Shown here piece after piece: positions 1 through 9,084 of a stretch of 64,000 nucleotides of DNA. The stretch covers positions 310,001 to 374,000 of the forward strand of contig NZ_JACJRQ010000003.1 in the NCBI RefSeq assembly GCF_014697355.1, in the 5' to 3' direction. A program made the translations under genes and the position numbers. The notes below the pieces were generated by a model that was given only the letters and a program-made list of their open reading frames with translations, was not told the origin of the DNA and ran no database searches. Position 1 is the stretch's first letter; each line of letters starts with the position of its first letter. Source of the DNA: Nostoc calcicola FACHB-3891 (GTDB lineage: Bacteria > Cyanobacteriota > Cyanobacteriia > Cyanobacteriales > Nostocaceae).

Positions 1-3000
1 TCAGAAAACGTCGCTTCATTATTCTGGACACTGGCAGAAAAATACTTAGGTTTAAAGGTGGGCGACATTCCGCCGCCAATCGAAACGCCGAATATGGGAT
101 TACTTCATCCCGATTATCTAGGGTTTTTTGTATCACCGCGAGAATATTTGGAATGGTATAAAACGTATTTTAAAGACGCGATGAATCGCGTCTCTACAAA
201 ACCGATTATCGGAATTTTACTTTATCGTAAACACGTCATCACGAAACAACCCTATATTCCGCAATTGATTCGGCGTTTTGAAGCAGCCGGCTTAATTCCT
301 TTGCCGATTTTCATCAACGGCGTGGAAGGACATGTGGCGGTACGAGATTGGATGACAACGGACTACGAAATTGGGCAGCGACAACTAGGTAATATTGAGA
401 CTGCCTCACTTTCAACTGAAGCAGTGAAGGTGGATGCGATCGTTTCTACAATTGGCTTTCCTCTGGTGGGTGGCCCGGCTGGTTCAATGGAAGCAGGGCG
501 TCAGGTAGAAGTAGCAAAGCGCATCCTCACTGCCAAGAATGTACCTTATATTGTTGCTGCACCACTATTAATTCAAGATATTTACTCGTGGACGCGCCAA
601 GGTATCGGCGGCTTGCAAAGTGTCGTATTGTATGCTTTGCCAGAACTTGATGGCGCTATTGATACGGTTCCCCTTGGTGGTTTAGTAGGTGAAAATATTT
701 ATCTGGTTCCCGAACGGGTGCAGCGATTAATTGGTAGGGTGAAAAGTTGGGTGGCTTTGCGACAAAAACCTGCATCGGAACGCAAGATTGCGATTATTTT
801 ATATGGTTTTCCTCCGGGTTATGGTGCTGTGGGGACAGCTGCATTATTAAATGTCCCGCGTAGTCTTTTGAAGTTTCTTTCTGCACTCAAAGACCAAGGT
901 TACATTGTCGGAGATTTACCGGAAGATGGTGAAGAATTGATTCGCTGGGTGAAAGAAGCAGATGAAAATTTAAATGACCCAAATAATATCCCCGCGTCCG
1001 TCAACGTCCGCACATTAGAAAAATGGCTGGGATATCTGCAAACATCTCGCATTGAAAAACAATGGAAGTCTCTCATAGGAACTGGTATTAAAACCTATGG
1101 TGATGAATTCCAAATTGGTGGTGTGCAATTAGGCAATGTGTGGATAGGTGTACAACCACCTTTGGGAATACAAGGCGACCCCATGCGCTTAATGTTTGAA
1201 CGGGATTTAACGCCGCATCCCCAATATGCTGCTTACTATAAATGGCTGCAAAATGATTTTCAAGCTGATGCTATAGTTCACTTTGGAATGCATGGTACGG
1301 TGGAATGGTTGCCTGGTTCTCCTTTGGGGAATACTGGTTATTCTTGGTCGGATATTTTGTTAGGAGATTTGCCTAATCTCTATATATATGCGGCGAATAA
1401 TCCTTCGGAGTCAATTTTGGCAAAACGTCGCGGTTATGGTGTGTTGATTTCTCACAATGTACCGCCTTATGGACGGGCGGGTTTGTATAAGGAATTAATG
1501 TCATTGCGAGATTTAATTTCGGAGTATCGGGAAGATCCACAAAAGAATTATGTGCTGAAGGAAGGGATTTGTAAAAAAATTCTGGACACGGGTTTGGATT
1601 CAGATTGTCCGTTTGAGGATGCGAAAAAGTTGGGTATTTCGTTTACTCCGGAAAATATGCGGATGTTTAGCGGTCATGCTTTTGATAATTATTTGGTGGA
1701 GTTGTATGAGTATTTGCAAGTTTTAGAAAATCGGTTGTTTTCTTCGGGGTTGCATACGTTGGGGGAAGAACCTAATGAAGAAGAATTAGCTTCGTATTTG
1801 GAGGCTTATTTTGGGGAGGAGGAAGAAAGTAACGAACCGCAAAGGCGCAAAGAACGTAAAGAAAAAAGAGAAGAAGAGGGAAGATTAATAAGGAATTTGT
1901 TGATGCAATCTACTGATGAGTTAAGGAATTTGTTGAGGGGATTGAATGGGGAATATATTCCACCTGCGCCTGGTGGTGATTTGTTGCGGGATGGGGTTGG
2001 TGTGTTGCCAACTGGGAGGAATATTCATGCTTTAGATCCTTATAGGATGCCTTCACCTGGGGCTTATGAACGGGGACGAGAAATTGGTAGAAAAATTATC
2101 GCCCAGCATTTGGATGAATATGGTAAATATCCGGAAACTGTGGCGGTGATGTTATGGGGATTGGATGCTATTAAAACTAAGGGTGAATCTCTGGGGATTC
2201 TTTTGGAATTGGTGGGGGCTGAACCTGTTAAGGAAGGAACTGGGCGAATTGTTCGTTATGAATTAAAACCTTTGGCTGAGGTTGGACATCCCCGCATTGA
2301 TGTGTTGGGAAATTTATCGGGGATTTTCCGCGATAGTTTTGTAAATATTATTGAATTGTTGGATGATTTGTTTCAACGGGCGGCTGATGTTGATGAACCG
2401 GAAGATCAGAATTTTATTAGAAAACATGCTTTGGTTTTGAAGGCGCAAGGTGTAGAAAATACATCGGCGAGGTTGTTTTCTAATCCGGCGGGTGATTTTG
2501 GTTCTTTGGTAAATGATAAGGTGGTTGATGGGAACTGGGAATCTGGGGAGGAGTTGGGTAATACTTGGCAAAGTCGCAATGTTTTTAGCTATGGTAGAAA
2601 TGATAAAGGTCAAGCTAGACCGGAAGTTTTGAATGCTTTATTAAAAACTAGCGATCGCATTGTTCAAGAAATCGATTCGGTAGAATATGGTTTAACTGAT
2701 ATTCAGGAATATTACGCTAATACCGGCGGTTTGAAAAAGGCAGCAGAAAAACAACGCGGTGGTAAAGTTACAACCAGTTTTGTGGAAAGTTTCTCGAAAG
2801 ATACTACACCCCGCAATTTAGATGATTTACTCAGAATTGAATATCGCAGCAAATTAGTAAATCCTAAATGGGCTGAAGCAATGGCGAATCAAGGTTCGGG
2901 TGGTGCATTTGAAATTTCCCAACGCATGACGGCGTTAATTGGTTGGGGTGGTACTGCCGATTTTACCGATGATTGGGTTTACGACCAAGCGGCTGATACT

Positions 3001-3186
3001 TATGCTTTAGATGCAGAAATGGCGGAAAAATTACGCAAGGCAAATCCCGAAGCTTTCCGCAATATTCTAGGCAGAATGTTGGAGGCACATGGGCGTGGTT
3101 TCTGGCAAGCTGATAATGATAAATTAGATAAGTTGCGCCAATTGTATGAGTTGACAGATGAGGAATTGGAAGGAGTGACAGTTTAG
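1..3186 (+). CDS. Magnesium chelatase subunit H family protein (ChlH/BchH-like), 5' end missing
   Basis: The frame is open from base 1, so the gene starts upstream; the GTG at 58 is internal. About 1061 codons are visible out of roughly 1250-1330 usual for the family. This porphyrin-binding subunit of the ATP-dependent chelatase inserts Mg2+ into protoporphyrin IX (chlorophyll synthesis) with the D and I subunits. Family signatures seen are LYRKHVITKQPYIPQLIRRF, FINGVEGH, HFGMHGTVEWLPG, NIHALDPYRMPSP, KYPETVAVMLWG and ANPEAFRNILGRMLEAHGRG. Cyanobacteria commonly carry a main ChlH and a second H/CobN-like paralogue. The ALDPYRMPSPGAY segment differs from ALDPQ(A/S)IPT of the ChlH I remember, so this may be the paralogue. 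A charged insert near visible codons 610-628 comes from a repeat (see 1831-1882). Family assignment is firm; choice of paralogue is not. Confidence 0.9.
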   Translation, partial: SENVASLFWTLAEKYLGLKVGDIPPPIETPNMGLLHPDYLGFFVSPREYLEWYKTYFKDAMNRVSTKPIIGILLYRKHVITKQPYIPQLIRRFEAAGLIPLPIFINGVEGHVAVRDWMTTDYEIGQRQLGNIETASLSTEAVKVDAIVSTIGFPLVGGPAGSMEAGRQVEVAKRILTAKNVPYIVAAPLLIQDIYSWTRQGIGGLQSVVLYALPELDGAIDTVPLGGLVGENIYLVPERVQRLIGRVKSWVALRQKPASERKIAIILYGFPPGYGAVGTAALLNVPRSLLKFLSALKDQGYIVGDLPEDGEELIRWVKEADENLNDPNNIPASVNVRTLEKWLGYLQTSRIEKQWKSLIGTGIKTYGDEFQIGGVQLGNVWIGVQPPLGIQGDPMRLMFERDLTPHPQYAAYYKWLQNDFQADAIVHFGMHGTVEWLPGSPLGNTGYSWSDILLGDLPNLYIYAANNPSESILAKRRGYGVLISHNVPPYGRAGLYKELMSLRDLISEYREDPQKNYVLKEGICKKILDTGLDSDCPFEDAKKLGISFTPENMRMFSGHAFDNYLVELYEYLQVLENRLFSSGLHTLGEEPNEEELASYLEAYFGEEEESNEPQRRKERKEKREEEGRLIRNLLMQSTDELRNLLRGLNGEYIPPAPGGDLLRDGVGVLPTGRNIHALDPYRMPSPGAYERGREIGRKIIAQHLDEYGKYPETVAVMLWGLDAIKTKGESLGILLELVGAEPVKEGTGRIVRYELKPLAEVGHPRIDVLGNLSGIFRDSFVNIIELLDDLFQRAADVDEPEDQNFIRKHALVLKAQGVENTSARLFSNPAGDFGSLVNDKVVDGNWESGEELGNTWQSRNVFSYGRNDKGQARPEVLNALLKTSDRIVQEIDSVEYGLTDIQEYYANTGGLKKAAEKQRGGKVTTSFVESFSKDTTPRNLDDLLRIEYRSKLVNPKWAEAMANQGSGGAFEISQRMTALIGWGGTADFTDDWVYDQAADTYALDAEMAEKLRKANPEAFRNILGRMLEAHGRGFWQADNDKLDKLRQLYELTDEELEGVTV
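1831..1882 (+). repeat. CGCAAAG-type dispersed repeat inserted in frame in the chelatase gene
   Basis: The purine-rich run with AACCGCAAAGGCGCAAAG then GAACGTAAAG matches the intergenic repeats at 3271-3322, 33227-33262 and (reverse complement) 60474-60510. Here it is translated as a lysine/arginine/glutamate-rich loop (NEPQRRKERKEKREEEG) between two conserved blocks without breaking the frame. Confidence 0.75.
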
Positions 3187-3245
3187 ATAGGGATAAATTA
3201 TCTAAATAGAATAAAGGCATCAGTCGTCAGAATTCAGTTAGGTAT

Positions 3246-3335
3246 TAGATCTCTTGCATAAATATTTTTTTGTCTCACGCAGAGGCGCAGGGGCGCAGAG
3301 AAGAGAACGCAAAGAAAGACTTTTGCAAGAGGTAT
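3246..3335. repeat. MITE-like element with TAGAYCTCTTGCA ends, containing a CGCAGAGG core
   Basis: The left end TAGATCTCTTGCATAA and right end TTTTGCAAGAGGTA are inverted relative to each other. The inside is a CGCAGAGGCGCAGGGGCG / CGCAAAGAAAG run. A second copy with the same ends is at 60450-60579. No transposase; this looks like a non-autonomous element. It fills most of the 300-bp gap after the chelatase gene. Confidence 0.65.
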
Positions 3336-3490
3336 ATTCTGTACGACTGGTGGATAAATAATTGTAGGATGCAAAAATTCTCCCCCAAACTCCAACTACC
3401 GAAAGTTGGTAAAACAGAAAAACTTCAGCGTCAATCGCCTAACTCTCGCAAATTGGTTTGCTTTGTGTGGCTGGGGCTTTGAAATTATGC

Positions 3491-3907
3491 TTACAGTTTT
3501 TGCACATAGGCTGGACAAGGTGTAAGCGTATTGAGCAAAGATTCGTCTGCTGTCCAGAATTGGGCAGATTCTAGCTCCGCAACTGCCAAAAAAGCGGCAT
3601 CATAGAGAGTTGCCAAGGAGAACTGTTGGGCGATCGCCCATGTTTTTGCTCGGATAGCATTGTTATCCAGGTAGTCAACAGGCATTTGGCAAAAGTCATC
3701 ATAAAACCCCTCTGCCTGTGCTACGGTAATTGCTCCCAACCTTACTTTTTTTCGCAACACTGAGCCAACTTCCGTCCATGCAAATGCCGGAGCAACCAAA
3801 CGCTCATTCGATGTCAGCAAGGGAAGGATCAAATTCCTCGCTTGGGGTTGCAGTGTTTCAGGTACAAGATAAGGAATCCAAAGACTGGTATCGATACACT
3901 TAGTCAC
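3491..3907 (-). CDS. PIN-domain ribonuclease toxin, VapC family
   Basis: A 138-aa PIN-domain protein if the GTG at 3907 is used (MTKCIDTSLW); a GTG at 3919 would add four residues. The acidic residues expected of the Mg-dependent RNase site are present: Asp6, Glu46 in AFAWTEVGSV, Asp103 in TLYDAAFLA and Asp121 in FWTADESLL. Length fits the family (about 130-150 aa). It overlaps the 3' end of the antitoxin gene by 8 nt, the usual toxin-antitoxin layout, so the pair is probably translationally coupled and autorepressed. VapC toxins typically cleave initiator tRNA or rRNA; the target here is unknown. Confidence 0.85.
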   Translation of the reverse strand: MTKCIDTSLWIPYLVPETLQPQARNLILPLLTSNERLVAPAFAWTEVGSVLRKKVRLGAITVAQAEGFYDDFCQMPVDYLDNNAIRAKTWAIAQQFSLATLYDAAFLAVAELESAQFWTADESLLNTLTPCPAYVQKL

Positions 3908-4154
3908 GCCGTCCCTCACCAGATCGAAGCTGACGAATCAAGTCCACAGAACTTGATTGAATCCCTGTTTTGGCTTCTACTTCGGCACTACGAGCCACAA
4001 TGCGCTGATGTGCTGCCAGACTTCGCCGTCGTCGCACCTCGCGGGCGATCGCTTCAACAACCATCTCGTTAAAAGACTCACTGCCCTCTCGAAACTGCCT
4101 TGCTTGCTCAAGTAGATCGGCAGGAATGCGGATAGTTACAGCTTCTCGCTCCAT
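3900..4154 (-). CDS. Ribbon-helix-helix antitoxin, VapB-like
   Basis: An 84-aa protein beginning MEREAVTIRIPADLLEQARQ, a typical ribbon-helix-helix start (a beta strand followed by helices with FNEMVVEAIARE). The basic middle (REVRRRRSL) and a C-terminal tail would be the toxin-wrapping part. It lies directly upstream of, and overlaps, the PIN toxin. Such antitoxins bind the operon promoter and neutralise the RNase. An AT-rich stretch with direct TGATATCATTT-like bases at 4175-4195 lies just upstream and is a plausible operator/promoter region. Confidence 0.8.
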   Translation of the reverse strand: MEREAVTIRIPADLLEQARQFREGSESFNEMVVEAIAREVRRRRSLAAHQRIVARSAEVEAKTGIQSSSVDLIRQLRSGEGRRD

Positions 4155-4737
4155 AGTTGCAGCTTATGTAATCATAAAATGATATCATTTATTGTAACTA
4201 TTTTCTGAATCAATCGGCTACTGTCCTTGACAATCGACTAGCGATCGCTTGCTGTTCGATCGTATGGCTGGAAAATCAAGGGTGCGATCGCAATTGCATC
4301 AAATCCATAACCCGGCGAAACTTGATAAAATTTGTAACAGGCGTTTAGTGCGATTCGTAGAAATCATGGTGCGATGTTTGCCAACCTCATACCTTAACTG
4401 AGAAGCACTACAAGATTATCGCTATTCATAGCGAACCATCTCATACCAATTTGAAAAAAGAATGCGACAAATACACTAGACATCTCCAGAAATTAAATAT
4501 GCGTTACCCAGAACCCTTGTAGAGACGTAGCACTGCTACGTCTCTACTGCTACGTCTCTACATTCATTTTCTGAGATGTCTACTGGGTAGGGTAGCACAG
4601 CGGTGCTACCCTACAGATGGTTGCAAAAATTGTTGCAATTAGTATCAGTTTTGCAAAAATATCTGCCAAAGAATCCGAAAAGTAGCAACCTCAATTTGGA
4701 GATTCAGCATATACGTACAAATAAATCAAGGATCGTA
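4155..4737. other. Non-coding spacer with one MITE-like element and one palindrome
   Basis: No convincing gene. It contains the element at 4478-4582 and a near-perfect palindrome at 4587-4614 (GTAGGGTAGCAC / GTGCTACCCTAC). An open frame continuing upstream from the DUF1350 gene reads through this palindrome but has no ribosome site or conserved sequence. Confidence 0.6.
4478..4582. repeat. MITE-like element with TAGACATCTC terminal inverted repeats
   Basis: The left end TAGACATCTCCAGAAA is mirrored by TTTTCTGAGATGTCTA at the right end. The core is a GTAGAGACGTAGCA / TGCTACGTCTCTAC palindrome with a partial second right arm. The same GTAGAGACGT core recurs as a palindrome at 56484-56513. Confidence 0.7.
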
Positions 4738-5727
4738 ATGAATCTAAAACTGAGATTTCAACCAGTCTCTCACAGTTGGGTTGCCCTTCATCCACAACCT
4801 AAAGGGGTAATTCAATTTATTGCAGGAGCTTTCTTTGGTACATTTTTCCCCATGTTTTTCTATCGCCATCTGCTGCAATCTTTATATGACCAGGGATATA
4901 CGATTATTATTCTGCCATTTAATTTTACTTTTAACCATTATGTAGAAGCAGGTTTTCTCATGAGAGAGCAGTACGAAATTCTGCCAGAACTCGTGAGAAT
5001 GGCAACTGTTGAAGGATACGATTATGAAGCGTATCTAGATGATAAAAACTTTTCTTGGATTGGACATAGCCTTGGCTGTAAATATATCTCCTTATTAGAA
5101 GGATTTACTGCTTTGCCTCCAGAACCTCAAGCGAGAGAACAGTTTATTCGGAATCTGCTATCTCACACTTCAGATGAGTCACAGATAAAAAGTGTGATTG
5201 CAGACATTAATATTCTCGTTGAGGAATTGAAGCAAAAAATTGTAGAAGTTCAGAAATTAATTTTCACTTATGTAGGTCGAGAAATTAAAATTAACAGCGT
5301 CTTCATTAAAGGGCAGGTTTCGATTTTATTAGCACCTGCGATTACCAGCACAGCTAGCGCCATTCGTCCCCAATTTTTAGCAGATATCATCGATAATCTT
5401 GGTTTTGGTGTGAAACCAACCATCGAAGAAACCCAGAATTTAATCAAGGATAGTGAATTATTTAATATCATGGGTTTAGTTCGTTTCCAATCGGATAATA
5501 TTGCCAAATCAACCTGTGATTGGTTTATTAATATTTTGAAAAAACCACCTCAAGAATTTCTGGAAAGCTTGGCGGGTGGACATTTAAAACCTCTAGGGAT
5601 TCAATTAGATAACAATGTTTTGAATCTGTTTGATAAACCCTTAATTGAATCAGTTGAAGAACGTAACAAAGAATTTGAACAGCATGTAATTGAGTTGTTC
5701 AAGAAACTAAAAGAAAAAGCAAAATAA
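4738..5727 (+). CDS. DUF1350 family protein (alpha/beta-hydrolase-like)
   Basis: A 329-aa protein. I chose the ATG at 4738 because AAGGA lies 6 bases upstream and the family's first conserved block (WVALHPQPKGVIQFIAGAFF) follows about 20 residues in. Further upstream the frame only covers a repeat palindrome. The core GAFFGTFFPMFFYRHLLQSL, the segment IILPFNFTFNHY and WIGHSLGCKYISLL (a GHSLG nucleophile-elbow pattern) place it in DUF1350, a cyanobacteria/plastid family with an alpha/beta-hydrolase fold. The substrate is unknown. The C-terminal 60 residues are charged and helical. Confidence 0.8.
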   Translation: MNLKLRFQPVSHSWVALHPQPKGVIQFIAGAFFGTFFPMFFYRHLLQSLYDQGYTIIILPFNFTFNHYVEAGFLMREQYEILPELVRMATVEGYDYEAYLDDKNFSWIGHSLGCKYISLLEGFTALPPEPQAREQFIRNLLSHTSDESQIKSVIADINILVEELKQKIVEVQKLIFTYVGREIKINSVFIKGQVSILLAPAITSTASAIRPQFLADIIDNLGFGVKPTIEETQNLIKDSELFNIMGLVRFQSDNIAKSTCDWFINILKKPPQEFLESLAGGHLKPLGIQLDNNVLNLFDKPLIESVEERNKEFEQHVIELFKKLKEKAK

Positions 5728-5744
5728 TGGGAGTGAGGAATGGG

Positions 5745-5873
5745 TAAGAGGCGGGGGAGCAGGGAGCAGGGAGCAGAGGGGAGCAACTTCTCCCCTGCCC
5801 CCAGCAAGAACTGTCCCTCTTCCTCATCTCCCTCATCTCCCTCATCTCCCTCATCTCGCCCACTCCCCAACCC
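5745..5873. repeat. Low-complexity purine/pyrimidine repeats (GGGAGCA and CTCATCTCC units)
   Basis: Tandem GGGAGCAGGGAGCAG units are followed by four CTCATCTCC-type units. They fill the gap between the DUF1350 gene and the convergent argC gene. Open frames through this region are repeat-encoded and not supported as genes. Confidence 0.7.
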
Positions 5874-6845
5874 TCATAACCCCAACTCTTCCGGAAAGCC
5901 CAACATAATATTGAGATTTTGGACTGCGGCTCCGGATGCGCCTTTGCCTAAGTTGTCAAGACGAGCAACTAGCAAGGCTTCTTTGGTAGCGTCATTGGCG
6001 AAGACAAAAACCTGAACAAAGTTGGTGTCGTTCATTGCTTTGGCATCTAGAAATGTTCCGTCTCTGAGAAGCGTAGGTTCTCCCAAGGGAACAACCTGGA
6101 CAAACTTTTCACTTTGGTAGTAGTCAGCGATCGCTTCATAGATTACCTCACCTGATGGTGGATTATCCAAAATCCCCAACGGCAAAGGCACTTGTACTAA
6201 CATCCCCTGCTCAAAATCCCCCACTGACGGTACAAACAGCGGCGGCGATGCTAACCCAGAAAAGTACTGCATTTCTTTAACGTGTTTATGCCCAAACTGC
6301 AAACCATAGATGCCGTAGGGATAAAACGACTCTCCCCCGGCTTGCTGTTCGTGGAAAGCATCATACTTTTGAATCAGATTTTTCCCGCCACCAGAGTAAC
6401 CTGACACTGCATTCACGGTGATGGGAAAGTCAGCCTTTAAAATTCCTTTGGCAATCAACGGACGAATACAAGCCAAAAATCCCGTAGGATAACAACCGGG
6501 ATTACTCACAAACTGGGCGCTGGCGATTTTTTCTCGCTGTTCTGGATTGAGTTCGGGGAAGCCATACACCCAGCCCTCTGCTGTGCGATGGGCAGTACTA
6601 GCATCAAGAATTTTAACGGTAGTATTACTAACTAAGCTCACAGCTTCGCGGGCTGCGTCATCAGGCAAGCAGAGAATGACAACATCCACGGCATTAATCA
6701 GTTTAGCTCGCTCAGTTGCATCTTTTCGTTTAGATGCTTCAATGCTAACCACCTCAATGTCATCCCGTTGGTTGAGGCGTGAGTAAATTTGTAAGCCTGT
6801 GGTTCCTGATTCTCCATCAATGAAAATTTTAGGTTTAGTAGTCAT
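5874..6845 (-). CDS. argC: N-acetyl-gamma-glutamyl-phosphate reductase, type 2
   Basis: A 323-aa enzyme of arginine synthesis. It reduces N-acetyl-glutamyl-5-phosphate to the semialdehyde with NADPH. The N-terminal nucleotide-binding motif FIDGESGTTGLQIYSRL (residues 8-24) and the active-site cysteine Cys118 in SNPGCYPTG are present, with SGYSGGGK and GLQFGHKHVKE downstream. The FIDGESGTTG start and 320-residue length mark the shorter type 2 form rather than the about 350-aa form usual in cyanobacteria. It stands alone, convergent with the DUF1350 gene. A second argC probably exists elsewhere in the genome, but this cannot be seen here. Confidence 0.93.
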   Translation of the reverse strand: MTTKPKIFIDGESGTTGLQIYSRLNQRDDIEVVSIEASKRKDATERAKLINAVDVVILCLPDDAAREAVSLVSNTTVKILDASTAHRTAEGWVYGFPELNPEQREKIASAQFVSNPGCYPTGFLACIRPLIAKGILKADFPITVNAVSGYSGGGKNLIQKYDAFHEQQAGGESFYPYGIYGLQFGHKHVKEMQYFSGLASPPLFVPSVGDFEQGMLVQVPLPLGILDNPPSGEVIYEAIADYYQSEKFVQVVPLGEPTLLRDGTFLDAKAMNDTNFVQVFVFANDATKEALLVARLDNLGKGASGAAVQNLNIMLGFPEELGL

Positions 6846-7342
6846 GCGATCGGCATCTTACTCTATATATTAATTATTAAAGTTTAAAACGGGGATTTAG
6901 ACCCCAAATCAAACTTACCATGCAATAGTTGTCAAAAACTCTGATTTCCAACTGTTTACTCTTCATTTTATAAAGGATCTTCAAAAAGCTTGACAGGGTT
7001 TTTCATCTATTTGAACCCCCCGTAGGGTAGCACAGCTGTGCGCCCGTACAACGTGGTCTATTTACCTGAAAATTGCTGTAAATCTCTTTTGCTCTATCTA
7101 TAACTCTGCGTTATGGCAATTTGCAGTATTTATTCCTAGTTGTTGGAGCGTAAATTGCCAAAAACATTGCAGACAGATAGGTTGGATTTTTTTTACAAAA
7201 ATATTTTCCAATTGTGATTTAAGTGCGGCATCTGGGAACAATTTATGGAACTCAGGTTTTGTTGGGTACTTAACACTTACTAAGTGCCTAAAAAAGAACA
7301 TAAACCTGTGGAAAATGCTGCCCAATTTTCCGCAATTTAAAA
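6846..7342. other. Non-coding spacer with a MITE-like element
   Basis: AT-rich spacer between divergently transcribed argC and the MFS gene; promoters for both should lie here but no clear boxes stand out. It contains the repeat at 6989-7081. Short open frames are not supported. Confidence 0.5.
6989..7081. repeat. MITE-like element, copy of the GGTCTATTTACCTGAAAA family
   Basis: The right end reads GGTCTATTTACCTGAAAATT then GCTGTAA, identical to the right end at 28123-28219. The left end is degenerate (TTTTTCATCTATTTGAACC). The core is a GTAGGGTAGCACAGCTGTGC palindrome-like segment. Confidence 0.65.
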
Positions 7343-8605
7343 ATGGTCAATTCTGAAATTCAAAAAGACCTTCGTCATAATTTTACTGTTAATGTTGTTG
7401 AGAGTGGATTTTTTGGTTTAGGAAGTGGTTTTGCCTCGTATATCACGATTATTCCTCTATTTGTTAGCGGTTTTACCAATTCTGCATTGCTTATCGGTCT
7501 GATACCAGCTATTCCGCGTTTAGGTTGGCAACTACCTCAGCTATTAATTGCTGATAAAGTAGCTCGATTAAAGTATTACAAATCGACTGTAATGTTGTTG
7601 ACAATTCACCAGAAACTTCCTTTTCTGGGATTAGCACTGGTTGCTTTGTTAGACCTGCAACTCAATAGCCAAACTATCTTGGAGCTAACATTTGCCATAC
7701 TCATTTGGCAGGGACTAGGCAGCGGATTTAGTGCTATTGCTTGGCAAAGTATGGTTGCTAAAATTGTTCCCTCCGGAAAGCTTGGCATTTTTTACGGTTC
7801 TCTAGCATCGGCTGGTAATCTGATGAGCATTTGTGGTGCTGCGATCGCTGGTTTACTGTTAAAGGAAATTGCCCAACCATTTAACTTTGCTGTTTGTTTT
7901 TTGTGTGCGAGTTTTGCGATGGCTTTCTCTTGGTTTTTTATGTCTAGGACGCGGGAACCAGTCAGCAACCCATCATCTACCATTGAAAGTAAACGTGAAT
8001 TTTGGGACAGTCTGAGTGTGATTCTCAGGTGCGATCGCAATTTTCGTTCTTTTGTAATTGCACGTCTGCTTTCACAATTAGCTCTGATGCCACTTCCCTT
8101 TTATACGCTGTATGCCGTACATCAATATGGCATGGGAGAAGAATCTGTTGGGTTAATTACCGGTGTGTTGATGGTAACGCAAACTATTTCTGGCTTGGTT
8201 TTGGGCTGGGTGGGCGATCGCTGGGGTAACAAGTTAGTCTTGGAAATTGGTTCTGTCGCCTGTGCGATCAGTTCAGTTCTAGCTGGGCTAGCACAAAATG
8301 TAAACTGGTTTTACTTGGTGTTTGTCGGAGCGGGAATAGGTGCGATCGCTCTACAAAATATTGCTGCGGTAATGACCTTAGAGTTTGGCAACAATCGCCA
8401 ACGACCAGCCTATATTGGTCTTGGCAATACCCTTGTCGCTCCTGCCACCATTATTGCTCCCATATTAGGTGGATGGATAGCGGACAATATTGACTATCAA
8501 ACTACCTTCTGGGTAGCAGCTATGGGTGGATTACTGACAGCATTACTTTTGCACGTAGGAGTACGCGATCCACGCTATCTTCAACAAAATTTTAGTAGCC
8601 ATTGA
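7343..8605 (+). CDS. Major facilitator superfamily transporter
   Basis: A 420-aa hydrophobic protein with about 12 predicted membrane segments, in two halves separated by a polar loop near residues 205-225. The second-half motif GLVLGWVGDRWGNKLVLEIG (about residues 285-305) is the classic MFS loop motif. Substrate cannot be told from sequence; drug or metabolite export are both possible. No ribosome site is obvious before the ATG. It stands alone, followed by a repeat-rich spacer. Confidence 0.8.
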   Translation: MVNSEIQKDLRHNFTVNVVESGFFGLGSGFASYITIIPLFVSGFTNSALLIGLIPAIPRLGWQLPQLLIADKVARLKYYKSTVMLLTIHQKLPFLGLALVALLDLQLNSQTILELTFAILIWQGLGSGFSAIAWQSMVAKIVPSGKLGIFYGSLASAGNLMSICGAAIAGLLLKEIAQPFNFAVCFLCASFAMAFSWFFMSRTREPVSNPSSTIESKREFWDSLSVILRCDRNFRSFVIARLLSQLALMPLPFYTLYAVHQYGMGEESVGLITGVLMVTQTISGLVLGWVGDRWGNKLVLEIGSVACAISSVLAGLAQNVNWFYLVFVGAGIGAIALQNIAAVMTLEFGNNRQRPAYIGLGNTLVAPATIIAPILGGWIADNIDYQTTFWVAAMGGLLTALLLHVGVRDPRYLQQNFSSH

Positions 8606-9084
8606 GTAGGGTAGCACAGCTGTCATTGGTGTGAAACCCTTATGAAGAAGGGGAAAGGGTAAGGGGGAAAGGGGAAAGGGAACCCCGCAATTAAGATAGG
8701 GGTTTCAAGCATAGACGCTGATTTAGAGTCGCACTACGTGTCCTCCTAAATCTTCTTTTAATATTCTCCGCAATTAAGATAGGGGCTTTATACCATGTGC
8801 GGAAAAGTTTTACTCTTTTTTTCCTTTACCCCAACTCCAAGACCCCTTTTCCCCTTCTTGGTAACGACGTTAGAGCAAACTTACTCAATTACCAATCAAT
8901 CCGGAGTCACCCCACCCCGGCTTTGCTGATGCAAAACCTCCCCTCCCCTTGGTAAGGGGAGGGGTTGGGGGTGGGGTAAAGCGTATGTGGACAAGCGTTT
9001 AAGCTTAAGTTGACACTAATGACAGCTGTGCTAGCCTACAGGCGATCGATGTGTTGCAAAGATTGTTTGAATTGGTACAAGCAT
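8606..9084. other. Repeat-rich non-coding spacer
   Basis: Contains GGGGAAAGGG-type runs at 8643-8682, two CCGCAATTAAGATAGGGGYT direct repeats (near 8685 and 8769), and a CCCCTCCCCTTGGTAAGGGG hairpin near 8940-8975. No coding feature is supported. Confidence 0.6.

Noticed and set aside
3..180. GTG at 58 as the chelatase start
   Set aside because: The frame continues open to base 1 and conserved family sequence (SENVASLFWTLAEKYLGLK) precedes it, so the true start is outside the window.
3270..3482. 70-codon open frame after the chelatase gene
   Set aside because: It starts inside the CGCAGAGG repeat, has no ribosome site and the encoded sequence is low-complexity and unrelated to any family I know.
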